Part shown: one piece after another, positions 22,663-33,227 of the stretch
Numbering within the stretch: the stretch's first letter is position 1
How the letters are laid out: every line of letters starts with the position of its first letter
Assembly: GCF_000972845.2 (NCBI RefSeq)
Contig: NC_040021.1
Span: 4,775,969-4,839,968 of the forward strand
Length of the DNA: 64,000 nucleotides
Source of the DNA: Larimichthys crocea
Taxonomy: Eukaryota > Chordata > Actinopteri > Sciaenidae
Reading direction: 5' to 3'
Made by a program: the position numbers and the translations under genes
The notes under the pieces: generated by a model
The model's database searches: none
Told to the model about the DNA's origin: nothing
What the model saw: the letters and a program-made list of their open reading frames with translations, nothing else

Positions 22663-25119
22663 CTGCAGGGCAAGAGAGCAAAAGACCAAAATAAAGTATT
22701 CCCCCTGTGACACTTTGAGACGCAGTACGCACGGTGTGTTATTTTGGAAGAAGAACCTGAAACTGCACCCAGCAATATACTTAACTCAGCGGAGCCAAAG
22801 CCAACCTTTACTGAAATAAGAAATAAGTCACTTTATTTTCATTCAGCTAAAAAAAAAAACGCAGTCCTTTCCGGTGATTAATGATGGAGAAGTTCACAAT
22901 TATGTTTACCTCCACATTTTTATGTCCACAAAACTACTTAGTTGTATTGGTGGAACACAATACATTACATATCAGTTGTGTACTTGAAGGCAATTATGAG
23001 GCACTTTTAAGCATTTTAACCAATATGCCAATTTGTGCTTCTAAATCACTCGCCACTAGAGCAAATATTGTTCTTTATACTAATCTTTACAGATTCAGTA
23101 TCGGTATAAAAACTGATGATGTATGATTATACATTACTGTAAATTATAGATTCAATTACAGCGATTTGATTAAAAAGCTTTCACAGGGGACATCTCTCTG
23201 CTTTAAAAAAGTACTTTTACTTTTGATACTTCAAGTACATTTTTCTCCAGATATGTTTTTTTTTTTTGCCACTAGGGGGTTGCAGAAGCAATTTGTGAAA
23301 CCAGCATTGACATATCATCATGTTAGATAACTTATTTTGGTCTCTGCCAATGCCTGAGGCAAATATCTGGTAATATCTCTCTTTAGCTAGCAGTTAACTG
23401 TATCTGTCTGTTTTGTTGCTGAGCAGGTAGTGTCCCACAGGACACTTCTTTTTTTTTTTGCACTGTAAACAGCTGCATGGCCACCACTTACTATAGAGCA
23501 TCTGCCCTTACGTGCTGCATTCGGATGCACTAATACAAAGAGCTGTAGTTATTTTGTGATGTTCACATCACTGGTCAACGAACACAGCATAGATGTCGTC
23601 TGAAGACGAAAAACCATAGCTGAACAGAGCTCCTGAAATAAGCCACTATGAAGTACAAGGAAATATGGGCTAAAATTACCTACAGCACTGAGTTCAGCTC
23701 TGCACCTGCTGATCCACTTGTATTTCTGTTACAAAAAGACCTAGATTAGGCAGTAACATAGTGGCACAGATGTAATGCTAATCCTGTTGCAGTGATTAGG
23801 AAATTGCTATAAGGTCTATAGCTGAACGTTTTATCTGCATGTTTTTTATCGTGAAGCATCGCAGATAACGTTTTATAATGATAAAAAAAAAGTATTTGTA
23901 TAATAACTCTGCATCAGTCCGTGCTGCCTAATTGAGACTAATGTAGAACCCAGAGATAAGTGCTCTAATAGGATCTTCCACCGAGTGATATTGTGAATTG
24001 ATTTGAATATTAGAAGGTCTTGTGAAAATAAAGATGGATTTTTTAAAGTTTTTTACTGTGATGCAGCTGCTGCTTCATTTTATTGAGCGCTCAGTGAAGA
24101 ACGTTTGTATCAAATGGTTTGATCGGGCACTTTAAATTCTGGTGGAATCGCACAGGTAGCCACGGTGGACTATAGTGCCTCTACCCTGTATGATGAAAGC
24201 ATGCATCATCTTCCCCTACTTGGCTGCCAGAGGACAATCTTTCCCACACTCCAAAAACAGGAGAAAAATCATTACATAACACCCGAGCTAAGATCTAACA
24301 GGGGAGAGAGAGTGGGGAATCCTCAATATTTAACACCTCTCATCCGATATTCACTTTGACACAAACCGAGGAGTAACCTTCTGATCTGCCCCATCAGAGC
24401 TCACTCAGAGAGTCACCTCACATCTCCCTGTGTCCCCGAATCTAATCGGCGCTGATTGGCTTATGAAAACCCTAATCATTGAAAATTACTTTTAATGTGA
24501 TGCCGGTATGTGTGCCTTCTGAATAACTTTAAAATGACGAGCAAGTGCAGGAGGGGTTTTTTTTTCTGTGCCTACTTGATTTGAAGTAGCTGTATGGTGT
24601 GCAGTCACTCCATATAGATGTGGTTTTGAAAGCTAATGAGACGGAGCAGACTCCTCTCCTCTACAGGGAAGGGGGCAGCCAAATCCCCGACGAACAAACA
24701 CTGCAATATTCTTATCATGACCCTACAAGGACAAAGCAAGCCTATAAACTATATGTGCGGTACTTCAATTTTAACTTTTAGAGTGTGCTTGAATGTGTTT
24801 TTGAATGTATTTTTCACCCTCTATGGCATCATGTAATATTCATTACTCCTATACTGACTTATATTATGTCTGTGCTGGTTGATAGGTACTTAGTGACCTT
24901 GTAATTCTTCAGTTTCGCCTCTTATTTCTAAAATATTGCTTGAACGTAGCCACTTATGATGCATATTTGCGCTCAACTGTGATCTTATAACCTTATCCTT
25001 CGTGACAGCATTTTAATGTCCTTAATGGTAGCGTGTTATTACCCGGCTACTGGGCTGTAATAGTGGTTCCAGGTGATTCATCACACTTTATATTTTTAGC
25101 CACCCTTGCGACATTGCTT
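22663..25119. other. Intergenic with a short Tol2-like terminal scrap
   Basis: No gene recognised. At 23205-23245 the sequence AAAGTACTTTTACTTTTGAT and ACTTCAAGTACATTTT looks like the subterminal part of another Tol2-class hAT element, isolated and too short to define. T-runs occur near 23256 and 23450. The rest is AT-rich and featureless. Confidence 0.45.
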
Positions 25120-26375
25120 TATCAACTGGAATGTCTCAACAAGTTTTAAAAGGGTTGTCATAAACAGTCAGCAGAGAATGAACCCGCCTGACTATGGTGA
25201 TCCCCAGACTTTTTATATAGTGAAACTATGAAGTTGTTTAATGGGGAAAATGTCTCCTTAACTTCTGGATGAATTGTCCTGAAATTTGCTCTAAATATTC
25301 ATGGTCCACAGAAGATGGATCTTTATGACTTTGATGATTCTTTGATTTTCCATGTAGCGCCACCAACAAATCAAAGTTTTTATTCATCCAGTGAAATGTC
25401 TGAACAATATTTGAATGGATAGCCATGAACAGACATCAGTCATGGTCCCCAGAGGGTAAATCAGACAGACTTTAGTGATTCCCTGAGTTTTGTAATAGTA
25501 ACACCATGAAGTTGACATTTGTGGTTTTGAGTAAAATGTCTCCTTAACTTCGGGATTCATTGCCATAAAATTTGGTATAGATGTTCATGGTACCTAGAGG
25601 ATGGATCTTAATGACTTGATGAATGATTTTTTGACTTTCAATGTAGCACCACCAGCAAGTCAGTTTTTTTCACTTATCCAAAGAAATATCCAAACAATTA
25701 TTTAATGGATAGCTATAAACAGTGAGTCATGGTCCACAGAGGATGAACCCGACTGACTATGGTGATCCTCAGACTTTTCATATAGTGATGCCGTGAGTTT
25801 GATATTTGTGGTTTTGAGTAAAATGTCTCCTTAACTTCTGGATTCATTGCCATAGAATTTGGTATAGATATTCATGGTACCCAGAGGATGGATCTTAATG
25901 ACTTGATGAATGATTTTTTGACTTTCAATGTAGCACCACCAGCAGGTCAGTTTTTTGTCACTTATCCAATGAAATATCCAAACAATTACTGAATAGATAG
26001 CCATGAACAGTGAGTCATGGTCCACAGAGGATGAACCCGACTGACTACGGTGATCCTCAGACTTTTTATATAGTCATGCCGTGAGTTTGACATTTGTGGT
26101 TTTGAGTAAAATGTCTCCTGAACTTCTGGATTCATTGCCATAGAATTCGGTATAGATATTCATGGTACCCAAAGGATAGATCTTAATGACTTTGATGATT
26201 CTTTGACTTACAATGTAGCACCATCAGCAAGGAAAATTGTTTCACTTATCCGTGTTGAAATATCTCAACTGTTGCATCAATTGGCACAAAATTCTCTCCA
26301 GACATTCATGGTTGCAAGAAGATGAATCTTAATGATTTTAGTGAGCCCCAGTATTTTTCTCTGGGAACATGAAGA
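25120..26375 (+). repeat. Tandem array of a ~288-bp fish repeat
   Basis: The same block recurs head to tail: units begin near 25158, at 25441, at 25728 and at 26016, giving spacings of 287-288 bp, and a partial unit runs on to about 26375. Each unit carries CATGGTCCACAGAGGATGAA (or a variant), TGACATTTGTGGTTTTGAGT, AAAATGTCTCCTTAACTTC and CAATGTAGCACCACCAGCA. Related single copies lie at 15060-15335 and, inverted, at 39890-40460. I know this family only as a common percomorph repeat; it encodes nothing. Confidence 0.88.
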
Positions 26376-26381
26376 GGTTAT

Positions 26382-26475
26382 TTAAATGGTAAATAGTAAA
26401 TTGACTGTACTTATATAGCACCTTTCTAGACTTCCGACGACCCGCTCTACCTCTGAGCCACAGCCGCCCCTAATT
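26382..26475 (+). mobile_element. Internally deleted interspersed repeat
   Basis: AAATGGTAAATAGTAAATTG then ACTGTACTTATATAGCACCT and TTTCTAGACTTCCGACGACC matches one end of a common fish element. CTCTACCTCTGAGCCACAGC CGCCCC matches its other end. The middle is missing, so this copy has lost its interior. Confidence 0.6.
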
Positions 26476-26956
26476 TAGTATTTATCAGCAATATATAAAC
26501 ATGCAATAAATACTTTATACTGTATACATATGATATAGCTAATATCTATGACCTTCACTTGCATGGTGACAGTCAAAAGTCGTATGTTTACTGCATGTGA
26601 TAATATTCAGTGATTTACTGAGTACCTGTAGATCACCAGTGACTTCATTTTCCATTTTAATTTCCTATGACATCACTCATTCCCCCAATAACGCCATAAC
26701 GTGCTTCTCACATAGATGGCACCCTTCCCAAATTAATTATGGCATTAGTTATTTTCTTTCATGACTAATCCTTCCACCACTGTTGTCAACTGTCATTTAC
26801 CACCACAATATTCTGTGGGAAACTGTTGCTCTTGTAAAAAAAACAAAAAAAACAAAAGACAAATACGCACAAAATGACGAGGGCAGGAGGTGCCCGGAAC
26901 AGATGGCTGTTCCCTCTACATAAGTAAATTGACCATAAATTTAATTCAGTTCCCCA

Positions 26957-26989
26957 GTGTGTGTGTGTGTGTGTGTGTGTGTGTTGTAG

Positions 26990-27035
<46 letters not shown>
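26957..27035. repeat. Compound (GT)n-(GA)n microsatellite
   Basis: Fourteen GT units (26957-26984) are followed by about 21 GA units (26993-27035). It lies about 250 bases upstream of the first-exon-like segment at 27290-27769. Confidence 0.95.
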
Positions 27036-27039
<4 letters not shown>

Positions 27040-27289
27040 ATCTATATATGTCTGTCTTCATCTTATAGCCTCCATGCAGCTTATTTTTTTTGGCACAGTC
27101 GCCTTGAATTGAGTCAAATTGAATGTTTCTTTATCACATCACTGCCAATAAAGCTAATGCTAAATGATTTCTGTTTAACTATTGGCAGTCATCTGCTCCT
27201 GTCTTTTTTGTAGCTTTGCACGGGATGCAGAGGGGGCTGTTGGCTTCTCTCTTGTCACTCCAACATATTTGAATTGAATAGTGATTGAT

Positions 27290-27769
27290 AGAGCGAGGAG
27301 AATAGAGGAGAGAGAGAGAGAGGAAGCGAGAGAGGGAGGGAGAAAGAGAGAGATGTGGTTGAGCCTATCCGGAGGAAGAAAGAAGCAACTAGCAGAAGAA
27401 GCCTCAGCAGTTACACTTGCCAAAGCGGCTCCACACAGCCAGCCAGGCTACCACCACTCTTTTTATCTAGATTTAGATTTGGCACCACATTTTTTATTTT
27501 TATTTTTTTTTTGAATATCTCTCCTGCTTGTGTGTGCTGGACTCTCGGTTGGGAATGGGATTTTCTTTAACAGTAACTTAACGGCGACAGCAGAAGCAGT
27601 TGCTGGACCGGCGTTTTTCTTTTTTCTTTTTTCTCTCTTTCTCCTAAACGGCGCCTCCTCGCAGCGGATTTACAAAGCCTCTCCTGGAGCCCGCAATGAG
27701 ATTCAGCACCCTGGACAGAGACTAAAGCACTTCAGCACCTTGGACAGCGACGAACCACGTCCTCTGGAG
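27290..27769 (+). promoter_or_regulatory. Candidate 5' noncoding first exon and promoter region
   Basis: A GA-rich block (27298-27352) is followed by mixed UTR-like sequence. It ends in CTGGAG|GTAAGC, a near-ideal plus-strand donor whose GT is at 27770-27771. The last ~120 bases are GC-richer than their surroundings, contain CpGs and show the texture of a vertebrate 5' UTR. A short upstream ORF sits at 27696-27725. The only named plus-strand gene downstream is TMEM121 at 63285, whose human counterpart has a noncoding first exon, so this could be its first exon across a ~35-kb intron. That link is inference; the start of transcription cannot be placed. Confidence 0.45.
27696..27725 (+). other. 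Short upstream ORF in the candidate 5' exon
   Basis: ATG at 27696 opens nine codons (MRFSTLDRD) and stops at TAA 27723-27725. If the segment is a true leader, this uORF could lower translation. The sequence TTCAGCACC(C/T)TGGACAG occurs twice, once inside it and once 33 bases later. Confidence 0.3.
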
Positions 27770-28310
27770 GTAAGCCAGCTGAGTTCACGTTTTTCTGTGT
27801 GTCTAACATGTTAGTGTGGAAAATCACTTCTTCTACAATATGTTGAACGTTGCTACGACTTGTCTCAGCGCTGCTTCGAAGGCTGGATTTATAAGGCGGA
27901 CATAAAATAAATAAATAAATAAATGAGGATTCATGTCAGTTTTTTTGAAGCAGTTGAGCTGAGTTTCTTCTTCAAATGTAAAAAATAAAAAAATAAATAA
28001 ATCAAATCACTGCTGCCACTTTGTACCGGTTCTAGTTTGCGACTCTTCCCGCCGCTCCTCACGATACGTTAGAGCGTTTTTTTTTCCTAATAGTGAATTC
28101 ATACGTGTTATAGCCATACACGTTATCATGACTCTGTTATCAATAATCATCGTCAGTTATTTATTAAAAGATTGAAAGGCAGCTGATTATTTATTTATTT
28201 ATTTATTTATTTTGAAGAGTCAGCGCGTGCCCAAGCAGCAGAGAGGCTCGTGCCTCCGGTCTGCGCGGAAAAAAAAAAAAAAATCCAGTCCATCCATGTT
28301 CAGAAAAAAA

Positions 28311-28312
<2 letters not shown>

Positions 28313-28371
<59 letters not shown>
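28313..28371. repeat. Long (AC)n microsatellite
   Basis: About 29 uninterrupted AC units, the longest in the window, preceded by A-runs at 28269-28283 and 28304-28310. Confidence 0.97.
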
Positions 28372-31300
28372 ACCCCCACTGCACGCGGCCAGCAGTCACT
28401 AAGAAAATATATAACCCGCACGACCCCCCGCGTGCGTGCGTACTCACCACACCGATATTTCAGACCGACTGTCTGGTAATGAGCACGAGACAGGCGCTCA
28501 TCCCTTTTAACCTCATATACTCACATTATAACATTTTTTAATTTTTTTGCTATTAATCCAGCCGATAAGTTGGCAGCCTGTTGGTTCAGTGCATTAACCT
28601 GTTCATGTGTGGCTTTATTTGATTTATTGCTTGATGGCACTTCAGCAGGAAACATGGCTGCTGCATGGAGCCTCTTTACTGGTTACTTGTGGCACATGTT
28701 TAACCAAAAGTTGATCCACCATTGTATCATGTATTGGAGGTATGATCAACCAAATCATATCTTGGCAGTCATCAGTCCTAACAAGAGCTCATTCAGTCAT
28801 TAGCACAGATACTATTTTCTACCCATCAGTTGTGACCATTTGCTGCTTTTCTTTGTTAATTGGGTGCTTAATCAAGAAGATGATCTGCATACTGGCACGC
28901 ACAATGAAAATAATCATCGGTTGGAGCCACGGTCATAAACCCTCTAAACGTCTTAAGTGTTGGCAAATACCGTCACATTTCGAGAACTCATTTATTTGAC
29001 AACCCTGTAATCCCAGCTGCATTAGCTGTTGCTTGGATTAAGCATGTGACCTTTTTGGTTAACCAGACTGGTGCTTGAAACTGATGTGACCACCCGGCTT
29101 CACCCTGGTTTTCTCTCTCTCTCCCCTGTGGCTCCATGCATCACTTGAACTGTCTGATGCAGCTCTCTTGCACAAAGAAATTAATTCGGAGAATGTAAAG
29201 GAAGAAAAATGCCTCGTGCCAGGCCTGCTTTGAATAAGAGGTGACCCCCCAATGCTTTTCGCCTGCGGCGTTCTAACAACCTCTGATAGTCCTTAACACA
29301 CACACACACACACACACGCTGACTGTGTAAACACACAGTGATGTAATCCGTTTTTTTTATTATTCTTTCTTTAAAGCCTTGATTTTAATGATGTTCATTA
29401 GGATTTGGATTGCTCTGAATGTGTGATAACTCTCAGCTCGGTGTGTCTTGATATGTCGGTCTCGGACTGTGAGTGACAAGAATATAGCGGGAGGAGGCAA
29501 GATGTGTGAATCATAGCGGATATGTTGCCACGGGGCTCCACTCCAGTGTCCTTAAAAGAAAAGAAAGCACATTCTGATATGCCAGTTTTGCCTCTGGGTT
29601 ATTAAGCTCTGGACTCTATAGAAATTGCTGCTCTATATCACGGTGGATGATGAAATAAATGCAAATTAATCTTTCATGCTCAATTTATTATCCAATAAAC
29701 AGACTATGAATTTGAATAGTGCGCTCTACAGAGGGCAGGACACACAATCGGCTGTTACCTCTCTCCAAACTGCTTTTGTCTAGTTAGAAATGAAACTCCC
29801 GTGGTTGGAGGGCACGTATAAGACACTGAATTCAGGGCATTTATCTGGAGGCATTTCATGTACCATAAAAGCAAGGCCAGTTTGACAGTCATTTGCCACC
29901 CGGAGGGTTACCTCTCGCATTGTGTGCCTCATTGAAAAACACAACACAGCACACACACCCTTAGGGTCTATAGCTACGAGCCCCCACTGGCATCCAGCAC
30001 GCAGCAGGTTGATGGGCTCTGCTTTAATTTTGTGTGTATGTGTGTTTTGCATTACACAGATTGCAGACCGAGTTGTTTTTTTTTTTCCATGAGTGTGCAC
30101 TTTGAATGCTCATTGCCCAGTTGATCATGTTACTGCATGCCTGGAATTCCATTTATGAGTCCTGTTAAAATTCAAGACCCTGCTAGCAACGCAATTAAAT
30201 TCAATATTACTAGAACTACACGACGGGTCGGCGTGAAAGCCGAGAGAGAACGCCCACTCGTCCTCGCCACTCCACAACCCCCCCCCCTCCTCCTTTCCCA
30301 ATCATCCCAGGCCTCCGAAGAAAAAACCCTCCCCCTCATCCCGCCGCATAGTGAATTGTGGTCAATTTGAATGATCAACCGAAGACAATCTGGGAGGCAG
30401 TGGCTGTCACAGAGAATATTAGGCTGCAATGAGCAGCACCAATAAAAAAAAAATCTGTGTCCGGAATAGTCAATGTGATTTTTTCACTCCCCTGTGTGTC
30501 TCCACAGCTCACTTTGGCACAGATAGAAACTAGAGAAATGAGAGTGCTCTGTCTTTGCTGTGCTCGGCTCTACTCTTGGGCAAGGTTGTGCCATGCTACG
30601 CTAAGCCGTGCTGTGCTGTGCTGTGTGTTGTGCTTCGCTCTATGTCATTAGCTGAAACACAGCTGCTGTTGCATACGACGCAGTAAGCACTCAGCTCATC
30701 TCATCGGTTCTCAGCCACTGGTTTTCCACTTCAGAATCACTGTGCTTCGGAGGGCTATAATCTCACTGACATAATGGCGTCCACTCTAATCAATAGCCAA
30801 ATGGCACGGGGGAATCAATAGCTACCGTAGTGTACAATAACGTGGCCTGGGAGTGGCAGAGGGGGAAAGCAGCCTGCAGCCATCACATGTTTAACTCAGG
30901 AAACTCTTTGAAAATACACTCCTTAATTATGGATCAAAAATACCAACCTTGTTAACGAGCCATGTATTATGGATTGCTGCATGATCTATGTTAATGTAAG
31001 CGCAGCAGTTGGGGAAGAAAAAAAAAAAAACTGGCACCACTTTGCCTGCCTCTCTCTTTAATCACTACTCATGCAAATACACACAAACAGAAACAGAAAA
31101 GTAAAAAGAAAACTGAGATATCAAACGTAAACTTTCAGTGTTTCTAGATGAGCATTGCATTACGTTTATACAATTTTAAATCCCCCTCCGCCACTTCTTC
31201 TTGACACACTTGAGCACCGACCAGAGGTTTCCAAAAGCAGGCAGGAAAGAAGCGCTCACACACATCCAACCTATTCAATTAACGGTTTGTTGGTCTTCCC

Positions 31301-32442
31301 CCGGGGAGCAAGAAAATTCATTGGCTTTTTAAGCATTAATCAAGCTTTTATCCAAGCCTAGCTAAAAGAAGAACTCCAAGATTAAACAGTCGTATGTAGT
31401 AAGGCGGCGGGGAAAAAAAAAAATGTCTGCAATTTTATCTGAAAGAAAACAGCTATACAAATATATATAGGCCTTTAAATTATCCAGCTGTTTGAAGGGT
31501 TTCGTCTGCAGCAAGCCTCTTTCTACACAGCAAACAGACATGATGTTTTTGGCAAGAATACAAATTGCAAAGGTAACTAGGTAAGGAGCCCAGCAACTGC
31601 TGTTATTCCAACAGAGAGGCAAATTGCCGTGAATGGAAGATAAGTTTATCTTTCTGTCAGGACCACACTTAAACACGGTAAGAACTGATGTATGATTAGA
31701 TCCGTCTTTGGAAAAAAAAAAAAAATCCATCCATTCTAAACGGCCGCCTCTCTGTTGGAGGGCAATTTAGCAATCTGCTTAGCATCTCATAAAGCAGAGC
31801 TGCAATAGCTATGATTGAGCTTTAAAAAAAATCAAAGATTTCCAATCAGAGACTGTTGCGAGAGGAGAAAACAAATGCAGATGTGGATTCAGACCAATCA
31901 TTGTTAAGTGAGACGGGTAGGTGCTACGGTATGATGAAATTCTGCAACATCTGCATGGTGGTTAAAGATTTTTCCTTATTGCTGTTCCGACTGTCTGTGT
32001 TTTCTCGCCACTCTGGCTCAGCTAAATTTGCTACAGTGAAGGATTGTTGACAAGAAATGAACATGGGGTCTTGTATCAGAGGCAGAATGCAAAGCCTCTT
32101 CCTGTCCTGTAAACACGCAGACATGTTTGGCACGTCATTACCACAAAATGTCACCATATGGGAAAAGCTGCTAGTGCTGTAAGCACACGCAAACAAGCAC
32201 ACATCTTCTTGGAACACCATGCTTTTAAAACAGAGCGTGGCTGTGCGGGTATATAGCGGTGAAATATTGGAGCCATTGCAGCCCTCCAGGCATGCAGTTA
32301 TCAGGGATACAGAACTGATGGGAAATCAATCAGCTCAAGTGGAGTGGCCTGGCCTGTGGTGAAGAGAGGAGTCTTGTCTTTTCCAGATGCATGCCTTGAT
32401 GTCTGCAGCTCGCCGTTCTAACCATTGAACCAAAACATGCAC

Positions 32443-32443
<1 letters not shown>
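28372..32443. other. Noncoding, several conserved-element-like stretches
   Basis: No gene is recognised. AT-rich, repeat-free stretches with TAAT/ATTA cores lie near 29630-29730, 30120-30220 and 30740-31010 and resemble conserved noncoding DNA. An (AC)n run lies at 29297-29318. At 28441-28446 a minus-strand GTGAGT donor could mark a short divergent exon (28447-28471), opposite to the 27.3-27.8 kb segment; the evidence is weak. The 106-codon minus-strand frame at 29780-30100 is not recognised. Confidence 0.4.

Positions 32444-32489
<46 letters not shown>
32444..32489. repeat. (TATC)n microsatellite
   Basis: About eleven TATC units, seen directly. Confidence 0.96.
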
Positions 32490-32971
32490 GGATAGAAATT
32501 TAAGTGAACGTTAATTGCACCACTCTGACCAGCCTGCCTTTGCTTTCCCCTCTGCTCCATAAAGGGCACAATACTTCCTGCATTAGCTCTAAATGTTGGC
32601 GTCAGTGTGAGGTGTTGAAACTCTCTGAGACTATCAGCGTTCAAATACTTAAAATGACCCCGAAAAGCAACTTCTTGTGACAACGGTAAGACCTGGTTGT
32701 CGTCTCTTCCCCGCGATAATGCAAAGTGTCCAAACGGAGATTGCGATCCTGGAGGACGACTTTTTTTTTTTTACTTCTGCATCGCCAAAAGTAGTCTCAT
32801 TCAAATATACTGGTACCCCCAGAAAAGAAAACTTCTATCGGCATTGATCTCATCAATGTGAATAAAACATCTTTGATTAGATTTTTATGTGTCGAGTGGA
32901 CGGTTTCGATCAAAAAACACTTTTCTTCCCTGAAGTCCAAAATACTATTTTTAAAGTGTTACTTTAACTTT

Positions 32972-33022
32972 TTATCCATCTATCCATCCATCTATCCATC
33001 TATCCATCCATCTATCCATCTC
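32972..33022. repeat. Imperfect (TATCCATC)n microsatellite
   Basis: Alternating TATC and CATC units, seen directly. Confidence 0.9.
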
Positions 33023-33151
33023 TACTTTTGTGTTTGCTCAGCTCGCCTCACAGTGGGCGTTGCAGTATGAAGGCAAACAAAAACAAATAGATTTGATACG
33101 TCTCTGTGTCAGCCTCATATCTAATTCATGCATTTTATTGTTGTTCTGCAG

Positions 33152-33227
33152 CTGCGTATGTGCTTTGAGGTGCAGTGGTAGCAGCTTTGGCCAAAGTCCA
33201 ATCGACATCAGAAATGAACAGGGCGAG
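33152..33227 (+). other. Candidate 76-bp exon with a QSPIDI motif
   Basis: A good plus-strand acceptor (ttgttgttctgcag) and donor GAG|GTAATG bound 76 bases. Only one frame is open (25 codons after one leading base). It contains Cys-x-Gly followed by GQSPIDI, resembling the C-G-G-x-x-QSPIDI signature near the start of the alpha-carbonic-anhydrase fold (CA6, CA12 and CA14 types). The flanks do not fit: known family exons here are larger and continue into a long beta-strand segment, and no partner exon was found. It may be an exon relic or coincidence. Confidence 0.2.

Noticed and set aside
25120..26375. Regularly spaced repeats as a possible CRISPR-like array
   Set aside because: The period is ~288 bp with no separate short repeats and unique spacers, and the genome is a vertebrate's.
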